Shown piece after piece: positions 52,901 through 61,880 of a stretch of DNA of 64,000 nucleotides (position 1 is the stretch's first letter; every line of letters starts with the position of its first letter). Origin of the DNA: Ophiura sarsii (taxonomy: Eukaryota; Echinodermata; Ophiuroidea; Amphilepidida; Ophiuridae); contig CM069455.1 in NCBI GenBank assembly GCA_035610835.1, forward strand, positions 18,613,874 through 18,677,873, in the 5' to 3' direction. Position numbers and translations under genes: made by a program. A model generated the notes under the pieces. It did not search any database, had not been told where the DNA came from, and was given only the letters and a program-made list of their open reading frames with translations.

Positions 52901-55900
52901 TTAAGGCCACGTTTACGCCATCGCTTTTTGTGGATTTTGCAAGATAACCAACACAATATTATTAACACTTTCCAAACCTGGGGCATTAAATAGTATACAA
53001 ATATTGAATACCTGGAGGCACGCGTGGTCCAACGGATACATTCTCGCTCCACAACACAAAGTTTGTGGGTTCGAGTCCCGTTGCGGCCAGCGTGTTGTGT
53101 CCTTGGGCAAGGCACTTTAACGCGCTTGCCACTCTTCATCCAGGTGTTTAATTGGGTACCGCCATTAATTCACGTTGGGAAGTAAAACAGACTCGCTGTG
53201 CGGGAGGAGTGGCGAACCCCCAACCAACATATTACTGTCATGCCCGGAATACCTGGGGAGTCTGGCGCGCGTTCTTTGCTCGGCATGAGTCTATACTTAC
53301 TTTTATCACATGATTCTTTAAAAGCCATAATGATAGTATATAGCGCCTCGTGTAATGGAAAAATCAAAATTTGACCTCGTGATATAGTTTGTACTATCAC
53401 ACTCTCGGGCATTCAATATTTGTTTTATATAATGATATCACAAATGTAATACCTAGCCGTGATGATAGTAATACTATCACATGTTGAAATCAAGCCTAAC
53501 ATGATATAATACAAACTATATCTAATCACCGAGTGCAATATATTTTTGTATCACCCACAAAGCCATTCAATATTATATAATGTAACTATCACATGGTTGA
53601 AATCAGTCCTATTGAAAGTAGCTATTGCTGACAGAACCTTGTTAATCTCAGGTGACGAAATGCCTACCAGAAGTCCATTTTATTATTGAAAATGTCGACA
53701 ATTTCTCATCCATCCAAGACCCCTTATAACTCAGATGCATTTCATTGAAAGGTACTTCGTTTGGGCAACTGGCAGCCTTTCACTTTCACCCAAAGACTCC
53801 TACTTTTCTCTTTTAATGCCCCAGATTTGCGAAGTTCAAGCCTGCAAACACTACACTCTATTTTGGCTTCTTCTGGACGGTGACGTAACTTAACAGACGC
53901 AGCTTTTACGCACACGTAATGTATCTTCCGCCTTTCAAACAAGGCTCGTTCGTGTGTATATGCCAGCGCCGTCTGTATACGCCAGCGCCGCGATCGCGCG
54001 AGTAGGCGCTAGAGTTATGTGCTGCAATTAGTAGAATATGCGGTTACGTCACGAGACTGTGACGTAACCGCGTATTTTACTAAGGCCTAAAAAAAAAAGG
54101 TTTGATTGGCGTAACCCGACCGACCCTATTTATACCGCCGACCCTAAACATTTTTTTTTTTATTTTAAATTTGTTTAAAAAAAAATTAAAATTTGTAAAA
54201 AAAAATTTTGTGTGAGAAAAAGAAAAAAAACACAGTGAAAATGTGTATTTGTGCCATTTGTTTATGTCTGTATGGTATATGTGTGCTGGTATATAAAATT
54301 TCATAGACGTTTTATAGATTTAAAAAAAATAACGCGCGCGACTACTCGAGGCGCTGGCGTATACACACGAGCGTTGAAAGGCGGAAGATACATACGCGTG
54401 CGTAAAAGCTGCGTTAAGTTACGTCACTGTCCAGAGGAAGCCAAATAGCCTGTATAGTATTCATTTCATGATAGCCCCCCCCCCCCCAGTCCCCACCCCA
54501 CCCCCTTCCATCTCCGCGAGGGGCGGGGTTGGGGCACGTTCCGTACCTGTACACGCGTCATACCACCCATTGTACAGTCCTTGACCGCCACGCTGTACCT
54601 CTCCGACAGAAGCATCCCAACAGTTCTGGTATAAATCAGCAGTTAGACGACAGTCCTTGTTGGCTATGGTACACACTATTATATAGAAGAGAAACAATGT
54701 ATTTCCAAGTTTTGTATTTCCATCCATTTTGGAGCTTTTGTTACAATAATAATAATACTAACAATAATAAACAGGCATTTAAAAGACGCATATCAAACCG
54801 CAATGCGCCGCACAAAGATAAAACAAATACATAATTACAAAATCTATAATTAACAAAATTAAGAAAACAGTAATCAGCACCTTTCAAATTATGGTAAATC
54901 TACTCAGGCATCTCAAATTCAATTTTGGCCACTTTTCATGTGCATAGAACTTGCTTTTATTACAATCATCATTCAAAGTGTAATTGAACATAAAATCAAT
55001 AATAATCTACCTACTAAATAATTATTTCAATTTGAGCAGAAAAACATATTTTCATATAGCCTACCGTAGATCTACATCTATATGCAGTAATGGAAATACC
55101 CACATGACTGTCAATCTGGGGTAGACAATCATGTGCATAGCAGCCCTATTCAAAATATTGCGTGTAATGATCATAATAATAGTAGTATTGCTTTATTCTG
55201 TAATGTTTAAAAGGGATATAAAATCATGTCCTGACCAGTTCACCCTCCTCGCTAGTCTAGTGATTGAGAGACACGCTTTGCAACGCAGAGGTTCATGGTT
55301 TGGTCCCCCTAAGACCACTTTTTCAATTGATTTATTTGCTTTGGTAAAAGTTAGGGTTAGAAATATATTCTAAGTCCACACACTCTAAAAATTAATTTAT
55401 TCAACCTGAGTAAAATCATACTCCTTTTGATAGTTAAAATGTATCCGTCACTGTATTAAGGCCTGTAGGTTTACAAAGTAGGCATGGGTGCAGCGTGCGG
55501 CGGAGGGTACGCGGTCATGTGATTCGGGTACCCACCAATTACGTTTCCGATATTGGAATTGAAAATCTATCCTGCTATACAAAATTTTCGCTTACCGGCG
55601 TTAATTATATCCACATCGAATCCCTTAATCTGACCGCTAACCTCATCTCTGAAAAATATGATATGACAAATATTCTGACAAAAATATCTAACACGTAATG
55701 CACGAGGCTTTAGACTGAAGACCCGATAGGCGCATCATTATTCCAATTTTGTTCGTAGTTATTACTCCAGTGGTTCTATGGTAAAAAATCACTTCAAATT
55801 TGCCACAGATAAACTCATAACAACATTCACCAACAAATTACCCATCAAATGGCATTCAATAATCAATTCAGTCTTGGCTCTCCTTTTTTTAAGGGAATTT

Positions 55901-57752
55901 TATATTTTTACTCACAGATATTCCCAACGTGTTGCGTCGTGTCCAATTGCCATCGTCCATATCTTATCGTCGCCGTTGTTACCCGAGTTACCATTACCTG
56001 ACAAGGAAACGAGAAACAATAGCTTAGTAAGGGGCACATACTAGGGCGGGAACAATAGTTTTGGTCGGACTAAGTTGTTGTTTTCTTCGCCGCCCTCGGC
56101 GTTTTTTTAATTTTTATATAAACATGCATAACTTGTACAACAAGATGGGTGGGTCAAGTGTTGTTATTTATCTGTTTTTCCCCCGGCTTTTTTTCCTTCT
56201 GAAATCTTTTATGTTTTCCTTCTGAAATTATCCATGGCCTAAAGTTGTGTGGAAAAATGTACTTAAGGTCCCAGATTCTGGACTGTAGTAGTATCGTCCG
56301 ATACTGGAACACCCAGTATCGTCCTGGTACAAAGTCAGTGTTCCAGTAATGGCCGAGACTGAAACTGTATACTGATGTACCAGTATCGTTCAGTACTGGG
56401 ACAAATCTTACTGGTATCACGTGTACCATCAGTATCGCCCGATACTGGAACGATACTGGAACATAATACTGTTCCAGTATCGCTCGATACCCGGAACACA
56501 ATTTGGTGTTCCAGTATCGAGCGATACTGCATGGAACTAGTAAAATCGTACCAGTATCGACCGATACTGGCAACCTTTACGTTCCAGTATTGAACGATGC
56601 TGGTATACCAGTATCAGACCTAAAGTACACTTTACCCCATTATTTACGTACTAAGATAAAGTAAACAATACTCATACTAGCCCTAATTAATACGCATAAT
56701 CCTGCCTGTAAGAAATAAATGTCAATGTTAACGAGGATTCACGAAGAAACATCTGAGGGGTTGAATAGTAAACTGGGCATTTTCTTTTTGACACATTTGT
56801 ATTTACCTTGGCATATTTTGTATGATTGAAAATTGGGTTTCGTCCAAGAATAATTATTTTTACGTAGAAGTTATTCAACGCGGTCAAGGTCATTTATTGC
56901 AGTAAAAAGGAGAACCTTTACTAAGGCAAGGAAACAAAAACACCCTGTTTTATGGGCCCGACCGGCCCACATTTTGCGTTTTTCAAGAATTTTATTTTGT
57001 TTTTTAGAAAGAAAATTCTCAAGTTATGATGTTTTTTCGCAAATGTTTACAAAAATTCCCGATTTTCCCCGATTTTTGTGACATTTTAGGTTTAAAAATA
57101 ATTAAATAAAAATAAACCAGATCGACCGACCCTACTTGACAGGTCCGTCCGCCCGTCAAACAGGGTTGGTTTTTCGTCGCCTATTGAAAAAACTATAAAC
57201 TAATAATATAGATAATATAGGATTGTGTATCATTGTGTGATCTGCATTTTGAGTACAAACCTCGTGGCAAGATATTTACCTAATGACAGCCTGGCAGCTC
57301 TCACCACATGATACATGACTTAACCATTGTATTCACATTCATAAGTTAAGGTAAATTAAAAGTCAAATACATAGCATTTAGAACGATGCAAACAGTTATT
57401 AGAGCCTATAATGGGCCAAACAAGAGAAGATCAAACTATTTTTCAAGAGCCAACTTTTGGAGCTCTGATGAATTGGGCTATTCTACAAAGCATGATGTGT
57501 CAACGTGAAATTCCATACAAGACCAGGCTTTAACAATGTTGAATAAATAATACTTCGGCCTAGTTATCACGAACCTGTACTGCCGTCAAAGTTGTAGTTG
57601 TTGATCCCTTTTTGAGATAAACTCACAGCGCCCAGGATTACCGCTATAACCGCTAAGATAACCGCTATCACGCCTAGTATCAGTGGGATCGAATTGGAGG
57701 AATCACCTTGCGATGATTTGTCGTAAATTCTCGCTTTATCGGAATCTGCCAT
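46897..57752 (-). CDS. Type II membrane-anchored family-3 solute-binding (SBP_bac_3-like) protein, complete, 8 exons
   Basis: Exons (minus): 57575-57752, 55916-55997, 55596-55648, 54547-54663, 52568-52770, 51477-51554, 47539-47749 and 46897-46943 with a TAA stop. All are GT-AG and phase-consistent: 969 nt, 322 residues. Layout: short polar cytosolic tail (1-20), one hydrophobic helix (about 21-45), Gly/Asn-rich linker (50-70), then a two-lobed amino-acid-binding-protein fold (about 71-305). Hallmarks are GFDVDIINA (96-104), LYNGWYDACT near 134-143, SHSYVRARTFQFTVPF (146-161), ITGKTIGFIDG (185-195), AAIAAGEIDAGFD (231-243) and a C-terminal WWNPAFERL helix. Arg151 falls where family-3 binders keep the ligand-carboxylate arginine. 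Seven cysteines follow the membrane segment, suiting an extracellular domain. There are no M1-M3 pore segments, so it is not a glutamate receptor channel. Likely an amino-acid or small-ligand binder; ligand and role unknown. Confidence 0.85.
47539..47749 (-). CDS. SBP-like gene exon 7 (lobe 2 end)
   Basis: Encodes 238-307, starting IDAGFDTKVSYG, with the predicted final strand CAIGGLSMM and C-terminal helices (WWNPAFERLM, AICKDV). The position holding the ligand-amine aspartate in bacterial HisJ-type proteins is shifted here: Asp243 lies one residue earlier by eye. Acceptor TGTTAG, donor GTAAGC. Confidence 0.88.
48035..48705. mobile_element. 671-bp foldback MITE of the same TTAA family (copy 2)
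   Basis: Ends GGGGGTGTGGACTCTCAGGTAC and its complement ...GAGAGTCCACACCCCC. The arms contain the same blocks as copy 1 (GGGTTCAATGAATCCAACCA, AATTGACCATTTTGG and their reverses). Left flank TTAA, right flank TTAT (one mutation). Sits in the intron between SBP-like exons 6 and 7. Confidence 0.87.
49325..49870. repeat. CACGT pentamer array and flanking inverted copy
   Basis: (ACGTC)n from about 49331 to 49371, then degenerate TCACGTTTCACGTT words. Complementary AACGTGGAACGTGAAAGTGA and CGTGACGTGGCGTGAG lie at 49798-49855, so the block can fold on itself. Confidence 0.8.
50061..50617. mobile_element. MITE with 8-bp TSD GATGAACA (hAT-like)
   Basis: GATGAACA occurs at 50053-50060 and 50618-50625. 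The ends GGGGTCAGTGAACATACCAA and TTGGTATGTTCACTGACCCC are inverted repeats. Inside, CCTAAATGGCGTA-like words repeat five or six times (50128-50240, 50430-50480). A solo left end lies at 44972-45003. The 8-bp duplication points to hAT superfamily mobilisation. Confidence 0.85.
50825..51105 (+). repeat. Minisatellite, TTTTCATATGCTTTTCAGCA unit
   Basis: About eight irregular repeats of CATTTTCATATGCTTTTCAG plus CATGTTTACATTG, with variable spacers. Confidence 0.85.
51477..51554 (-). CDS. SBP-like gene exon 6
   Basis: 78 nt, phase 0 on both sides, encoding GAALPVKNIIHYPARAEFVA, AIAAGE (212-237). It resembles the helix before the G-x-I/V-D-A motif of lobe 2. Acceptor ATACAG, donor GTTTGT. Confidence 0.85.
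51886..52375. repeat. Poly-G/C-rich MITE cluster with TACCAATGTACC repeats
   Basis: Contains CAGGCCGTAACTAGGGG followed by 28 G (51917-51944), several TGTACCTTTTTTTGGTACC-type units (51975-52045), C17 (52119-52135), CTTACGGGCCTG near 52246 and C21 (52352-52372). Reads as one or more CAGGCCCGTA-type foldbacks broken and expanded. Non-coding, in the intron between SBP-like exons 5 and 6. Confidence 0.55.
52568..52770 (-). CDS. SBP-like gene exon 5 (ligand-pocket arginine, hinge)
   Basis: Encodes 144-211, beginning AWSHSYVRARTFQFTVPF, with GVFLVKPGNP and DITGKTIGFIDGY. This spans the conserved Arg plus FT/S-x-PF element, the crossover strand and the start of lobe 2. Acceptor CCATAG, donor GTGAGT, phase 0 out. 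Confidence 0.88.
53014..53245 (+). mobile_element. tRNA-derived SINE
   Basis: The head (53014-53089) resembles a tRNA with box A-like CGTGGTCCAACGGAT and box B GGTTCGAGTCCC. A body with GTGTCCTTGGGCAAGGCACT follows, a phrase I recall from many aquatic-animal SINEs. No clear tail or target duplication seen. Confidence 0.7.
54547..54663 (-). CDS. SBP-like gene exon 4
   Basis: Encodes Ala105 to Thr143: NKDCRLTADLYQNCWDASVG, EVQRGGQGLYNGWYDACT. GLYNGWYDA corresponds to the L.xGKYD step of family-3 binders; Cys109 and Cys119 could pair. Acceptor CCATAG, donor GTACGG. Confidence 0.85.
54735..54860. repeat. Host repeat sequence carrying the empty TTAA site
   Basis: AATAATAAACAGGCATTTAAAAG... through CGCAATGCGCCGCACAAAGA is shared with the flanks of the 23.4-kb MITE (23401-23425 and 24119-24230), so the host sequence is itself a dispersed repeat with an A-rich end. 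It lies just upstream of SBP-like exon 4. Confidence 0.75.
55245..55312 (+). mobile_element. tRNA-like SINE head
   Basis: CTCGCTAGTCTAGTGATTGA (box A region) and GGTTCATGGTTTGGTCCCC (box B region) with tRNA-like spacing. Degenerate; not a working tRNA gene. Confidence 0.5.
55596..55648 (-). CDS. SBP-like gene exon 3 (GFDVDI motif)
   Basis: Completes Leu87 and encodes DEVSGQIKGFDVDIINA (88-104). The KGFDVDI signature is the family-3 solute-binding hallmark (GFDVDLAKA in bacteria). Acceptor TTTTCAG, donor GTAAGC. Confidence 0.88.
55916..55997 (-). CDS. SBP-like gene exon 2 (linker and first strand)
   Basis: Encodes NGNSGNNGDDKIWTMAIGHD, ATRWEY (61-86), the linker followed by the first beta strand of the binding domain. 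Acceptor TTGTCAG, donor GTGAGT. Confidence 0.85.
56283..56620. repeat. Array of short palindromes CCAGTATCGNNCGATACTGG
   Basis: Around ten related 20-bp palindromes, in full or half form, are spaced irregularly (56288, 56310, 56380, 56435, 56475, 56510, 56550, 56583 and others), often joined by GAACA or TTCCA. Each can form its own hairpin. Confidence 0.85.
56935..57181. mobile_element. GGCGAC...GTCGCC MITE with GGTCGGTCG core
   Basis: GGCAAGGAAACAAAAACACC...CGGGC at the left and GACGGGC-like...GGTTGGTTTTTCGTCGCC at the right are inverted. The subterminal block GACCGACCCTACTTGACAGG recurs, sometimes inverted, at about 5370-5420, 6510-6780, 14893-14965, 15469-15510, 20755-20790, 25070-25100, 26930-27115 and 54110-54140. 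Confidence 0.65.
57575..57752 (-). CDS. SBP-like gene exon 1 (cytosolic tail and TM anchor)
   Basis: Encodes MADSDKARIYDKSSQGDSSN, then a helix rich in I, V, L, A and G (21-45), then INNYNFDGST plus one base. The chosen ATG has G at -3 and G at +4. An in-frame ATG 33 nt upstream (57785, MKQTYNYNERE) is possible but in weak context. Donor GTTCGT is non-optimal but gives the only phase that joins exon 2. Confidence 0.8.
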
Positions 57753-58269
57753 TTCTCTCTCGTTATAATTATACGTCTGTTTCATAAATCCGTTTTAAAA
57801 GTAAAAGTAAAAGTAGTATTTATACAAATCAGATTGAATGGTCACCCGGTGAATTCATGCTTCACTGACCCATTGAAGCTAATTAGTTGCACTCTACAGC
57901 GGAAACGGGGCTCATAACATACGATATTAAAGCATGCTCTTACGTACGTTAACCTGTGACGTTTTGAGGAAATACTGGATAAACAAGCAGCTGAAAATCA
58001 TTTCCCACAATTTGACTGGAAGGCCCCATGCCATCTGTAGCGCATTACAAATTTACAATTTCCACCAAAACAAACCCAAACTGATCAGATTTCAAAGGAT
58101 TCACGGGTTTTTATTGAATTTTCCAGGGGTTTCCGCGGGATTTAATGGAGCTTCGCCGGTTTTTCCTCTCTTTTAACACATTGGGCTTACTGGAACTCAG
58201 TCATCCAATACTACATGTATAGGCTACTGCAAATAATAGACTGTTACTTGCGCCAGAGATAGGGATAAC

Positions 58270-59270
58270 ATACCCTTGATAGCAAAGCAGCATATATGTC
58301 ACACACCATGCACACTGTCATTGTCACTAGTGATGATAGCAGCATATCTGTCACACACCATGCATTGCTATCTACCCCTGATAGCAGCATCTGTAATACA
58401 CAATGTATACATTCGCTATCTATATACCTCTGACAGCAGCATATCTGTCACACACCATGCATTGCTATCTACCCCTGATAGCAGCATCTGTAATACACAA
58501 TGTATACATTCGCTATCTATATACCTCTGACAGCAGCATATCTGTCACACACCATGCATTGCTATATACCCCTGATAGCAGCATCTGTAATTCACAATGT
58601 ATACATTCGCTATCTACCTCTGATAGTAGCATATATGTCACACACCATGCATTGCTATATATCCCTGATAGCAGCATCTGTAATACACAATGTATACATA
58701 CATTCGCTATCTACCTCTGATAGCAGCATGTCACACACCATGCATTGCTTTCTACCCCAGATAGCAGCATCTGTAATACACAATGTATACATTCGCTATC
58801 TACCCCTGATAGTAGCATATCTGTAACACACCATGCATTGCTATCTACCCCTGATCGTCAGCGCTTTGATGGCAGCATCTGTAATATACAATGTAGGCCT
58901 ATCGCTTATCTACCCCTGATAGCAGCATATCTGGCATACACAATGGACATCGCTATCTACCCTGATAGCAGCATATCCGGCATAAACAATAGACATGGCT
59001 ATCCACCCAAGATAGCAGCATCTGTAATACATAAAATATATAATGGATATACATCGCTATCTACCCCTGATATCAGCATATCTGGCGTACACAATGCACA
59101 TTGCTATCCTGATAGCAGCATATCTGCAATACACAATGCACATTGCTATCTACCCTGATAGCAGCATCTAGACTGTAATACACAAGTGTTTATACATCGC
59201 TGTCTACCCTTGATAGCATATATGACATTCACAGTGCACATTGCTATACCCATGATAGCAGCAAAGACAC
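58270..59270 (+). repeat. About 1-kb minisatellite with alternating 45- and 52-bp subunits
   Basis: Subunit A: TAGCAGCATATCTGTCACAC then ACCATGCATTGCTATCTACC. Subunit B: TAGCAGCATCTGTAATACAC then AATGTATACATTCGCTATCT. They alternate to form a roughly 97-bp higher-order unit on the left and become irregular to the right. The open frames across it (CHTPC.../HHALLSTPDS...) are by-products of the repeat. Confidence 0.92.
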
Positions 59271-60639
59271 AATATATTATGCATTATACCATGTTGTATT
59301 GGTAAAATATCCGTTGACTCGGGCGATGCGCAACGACAGGAGGGTATGGAGTGGGTTGGGGTTTTTTTTTTGGGGGGGGGGGGGGGTGTAGGTGGGGTGG
59401 GCGGGGTGAGTGAGTGGGGGGTGGTGTGGGTGGGGAGGTGTCGCCTTGGCCCAAGGCTACTGGCCAGGGGCGTCGTCTCTGCCACGGAACATTAAGCTCA
59501 ATTCATGTCCCTAAAATGAAGACAAGCTGGCATTTCTCGATTCAGTTTATTATGTTCTGATTGAAATCCACTTATCAAATACTTTGAGGAATAATGTGTA
59601 CATGCTGTCCCAAAATTATTAGTATCCATATGGATGCCCAAATGTCGGGTCAAATGTTCATAATATAAAACACCAGCACCAAATGCACTTGATATGGTAA
59701 CTGCGACTGTAAATTCACAGGGTTAATTAATTTTCCCTTAAAAGCATGACTTTTGTAAAGATAAATGTGGTTTTTTAAAACAGATTCGCCGTCGTAGATA
59801 GAAAAAATTGCTTAATACCCGTAGTAAATGCCTATTATTTTGATATAAATGTTAATGTTCAATGTTAAATTGATTCAACGGTTTCCAAACTGCCCGAAAC
59901 CTTAATTGGTTGTGATATTTCTAGATTTTTTTCCACACACAAAAAAAATCCAATTTGTAAAATGTTAATATAACGCTGCATTGTAAGTGACTATTTTTGT
60001 AATTATTAATGTACAATGTCATTTATATTTTATACTTGTTATTGAAATAAAAAAATAAAAATGCATTATGTTTTCATTATATCATTAATCTGTTAGCAAC
60101 GTTTCTATTGTAATTATATTTATTTAATATATCCTGTTTGGTGTCTATAACAAAAACATTGAACACCATCTAAATGTTATCAATCATTTTGTTTATTTTG
60201 AGAAACCATATAATTTAGAAAAATATAATTATTTAACCATTTTTTGGTAATGTTTCTAACAAATAATATTAGTATTTTGATTGCGTGATTACCTGATTTG
60301 CTTCACATTATATTTTTAGCACTTAAAAATGGTTTAATCAGTGTTTATATCATATGTATATTAGAACAATAAATTAAACTCTTTACGCTTTTTGCTTTGT
60401 CAACTTCATATGATAAAAGTTGTTTTGGTTCACTTGAAAGCCTATTAAAATAAAAATATTGACAAATATATCGAATAAAATCCCATAGACTTATTACACA
60501 TGGACGAACACGGAAATACACAATATACATTTATCACACCTGTAACCTCATGTGTAGTTAAGCATGTCTAATATCAACATCGGATAAAATAACTATAATA
60601 ATACAAAGTTCTAAATCTAATGATTTTAAGCGACGCACA

Positions 60640-60835
60640 ATACATACTGGACTTTCAATCCGATTTGATACATTTCGGAAGTGAACATTTGTTGATAACG
60701 ATATAATTGTGATGTTGTGATCACGTTGAAACCATCTTTCATATACTGGACTTTCAATCCGATTTGATACATTCCGGAAGTGAACATTTGATGAATACGA
60801 TGTTGTGATCACGTTGAAACCATCTCTTTAAAATT
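60640..60835. repeat. Two-copy tandem duplication
   Basis: TACTGGACTTTCAATCCGAT...CACGTTGAAACCATCT occurs twice (about 60647-60740 and 60742-60827), with a small deletion in the second copy. Confidence 0.88.
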
Positions 60836-60947
60836 GCTAAATGCATTGTATCCTGTCTTTGGATTTTCGATTTGCAATATTACAAAAGTACATCTATACA
60901 AATAATTGATCATATAATTACAACGGTTATTTATATACTCTACTCAC

Positions 60948-61053
60948 CAATTTCTTGGCATATACAATTATGGGAAAAGGCGACGAAGAAACGATCACAT
61001 CTTACATCTACTCCAGTATCCTCGGCTTCCTGTTGACCTGGCAATTTAAGTAA
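60948..61053 (-). CDS. Possible exon of an unidentified gene
   Basis: A 106-nt open stretch with acceptor TTGTGCAG and strong donor GTGAGT. It encodes LLKLPGQQEAEDTGVDVRCD, RFFVAFSHNCICQEI plus one base (phase 0 in, 1 out). The three cysteines and lack of stops fit an extracellular-protein exon. I do not recognise the family. It lies 3.2 kb upstream of the SBP-like start and could be an upstream neighbour or an alternative 5' exon. Confidence 0.4.
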
Positions 61054-61629
61054 CTGCACAAATATAGTAATTATCTCTACCTGTCGAGATGCTACACTTG
61101 ATTAACTCGATACAAAATGCTCAACTTTTTATTGGAATTATGCCGACCATGGACAAAGGATGTGTTACTGAATTTTGATACGTCTGCTTTTCGTCGTAGC
61201 AAAGGATGGTATGATTACATTTAAAAATCGCGCCAGTCTTAAAGCTGTGATATTGATACGCGGTAAAAACCTAACTACGACAACAAGATAAAATAGTGCG
61301 ATTAAAGTACGGTAAATGTGAGTGCGATATTAAAAAGTAAAAGATTATTCTCTAATCGATTTTACACGTGACATGCTTATTTTAGAAACCATATTATATA
61401 TATGCAGCGATGGAAATACCCACATGACTTTCCACCCGGGGTAGACCAACCCTAAAGTCGACCAACCCTGGGGGACTACAATAGCGCCCTCACGGAATAA
61501 ACCATAATACCGTTTAAAAAACACCTTGGAAACTATATTCATTCTAAATTATATGTTAAAAACTCAGGGGGTTGGCGGTAGGGGAGGTAAAAACAAGGAC
61601 GGATCATTCTAAAACAACCCCGGGACTGC

Positions 61630-61770
61630 CTAACCCTAACCCTAACCCTAACCCTAACCCTAACCCTAACCCTAACCCTAACCCTAACCCTAACCCTAAC
61701 CCTAACCCTAACCCTAACCCTAACCCTAACCCTAACCCTAACCCTAACCCTAACCCTAACCCTAACCCTA
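61630..61770 (+). repeat. Interstitial telomere-like repeat (CCCTAA), about 23 copies
   Basis: An uninterrupted hexamer run of 141 bp, identical to the animal telomere repeat read on the C-rich strand. It sits inside the inverted-repeat element above rather than at a chromosome end. Confidence 0.97.
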
Positions 61771-61776
61771 GTCCAG

Positions 61777-61880
61777 GTCGACTTAGGGTTGGTCGACTTA
61801 AGGTTGGTCGACTTAGGGTTGGTCGACTTAGGGTTGGTCGACTTAGGGTTGGTCGACTTAGGGTTGGTCGACTTAGGGTT
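61777..61880 (+). repeat. 15-bp tandem repeat GGTCGACTTAGGGTT
   Basis: About seven head-to-tail copies, one with AAGG in place of AGGG. Each unit contains TTAGGG next to a GTCGAC palindrome. Confidence 0.92.

Noticed and set aside
46897..57752. Ionotropic glutamate receptor ligand domain
   Set aside because: The two lobes are continuous with no M1-pore-M2 insertion, and the single TM is N-terminal.
58276..59158. Overlapping 80-137-codon frames with repeated SHTMHC / SVIHNVYI
   Set aside because: Repeat units not divisible by three with all frames partly open; a minisatellite by-product.
58270..59270. CRISPR-like array appearance
   Set aside because: Both subunits are repeats with no unique spacers; a eukaryotic minisatellite.
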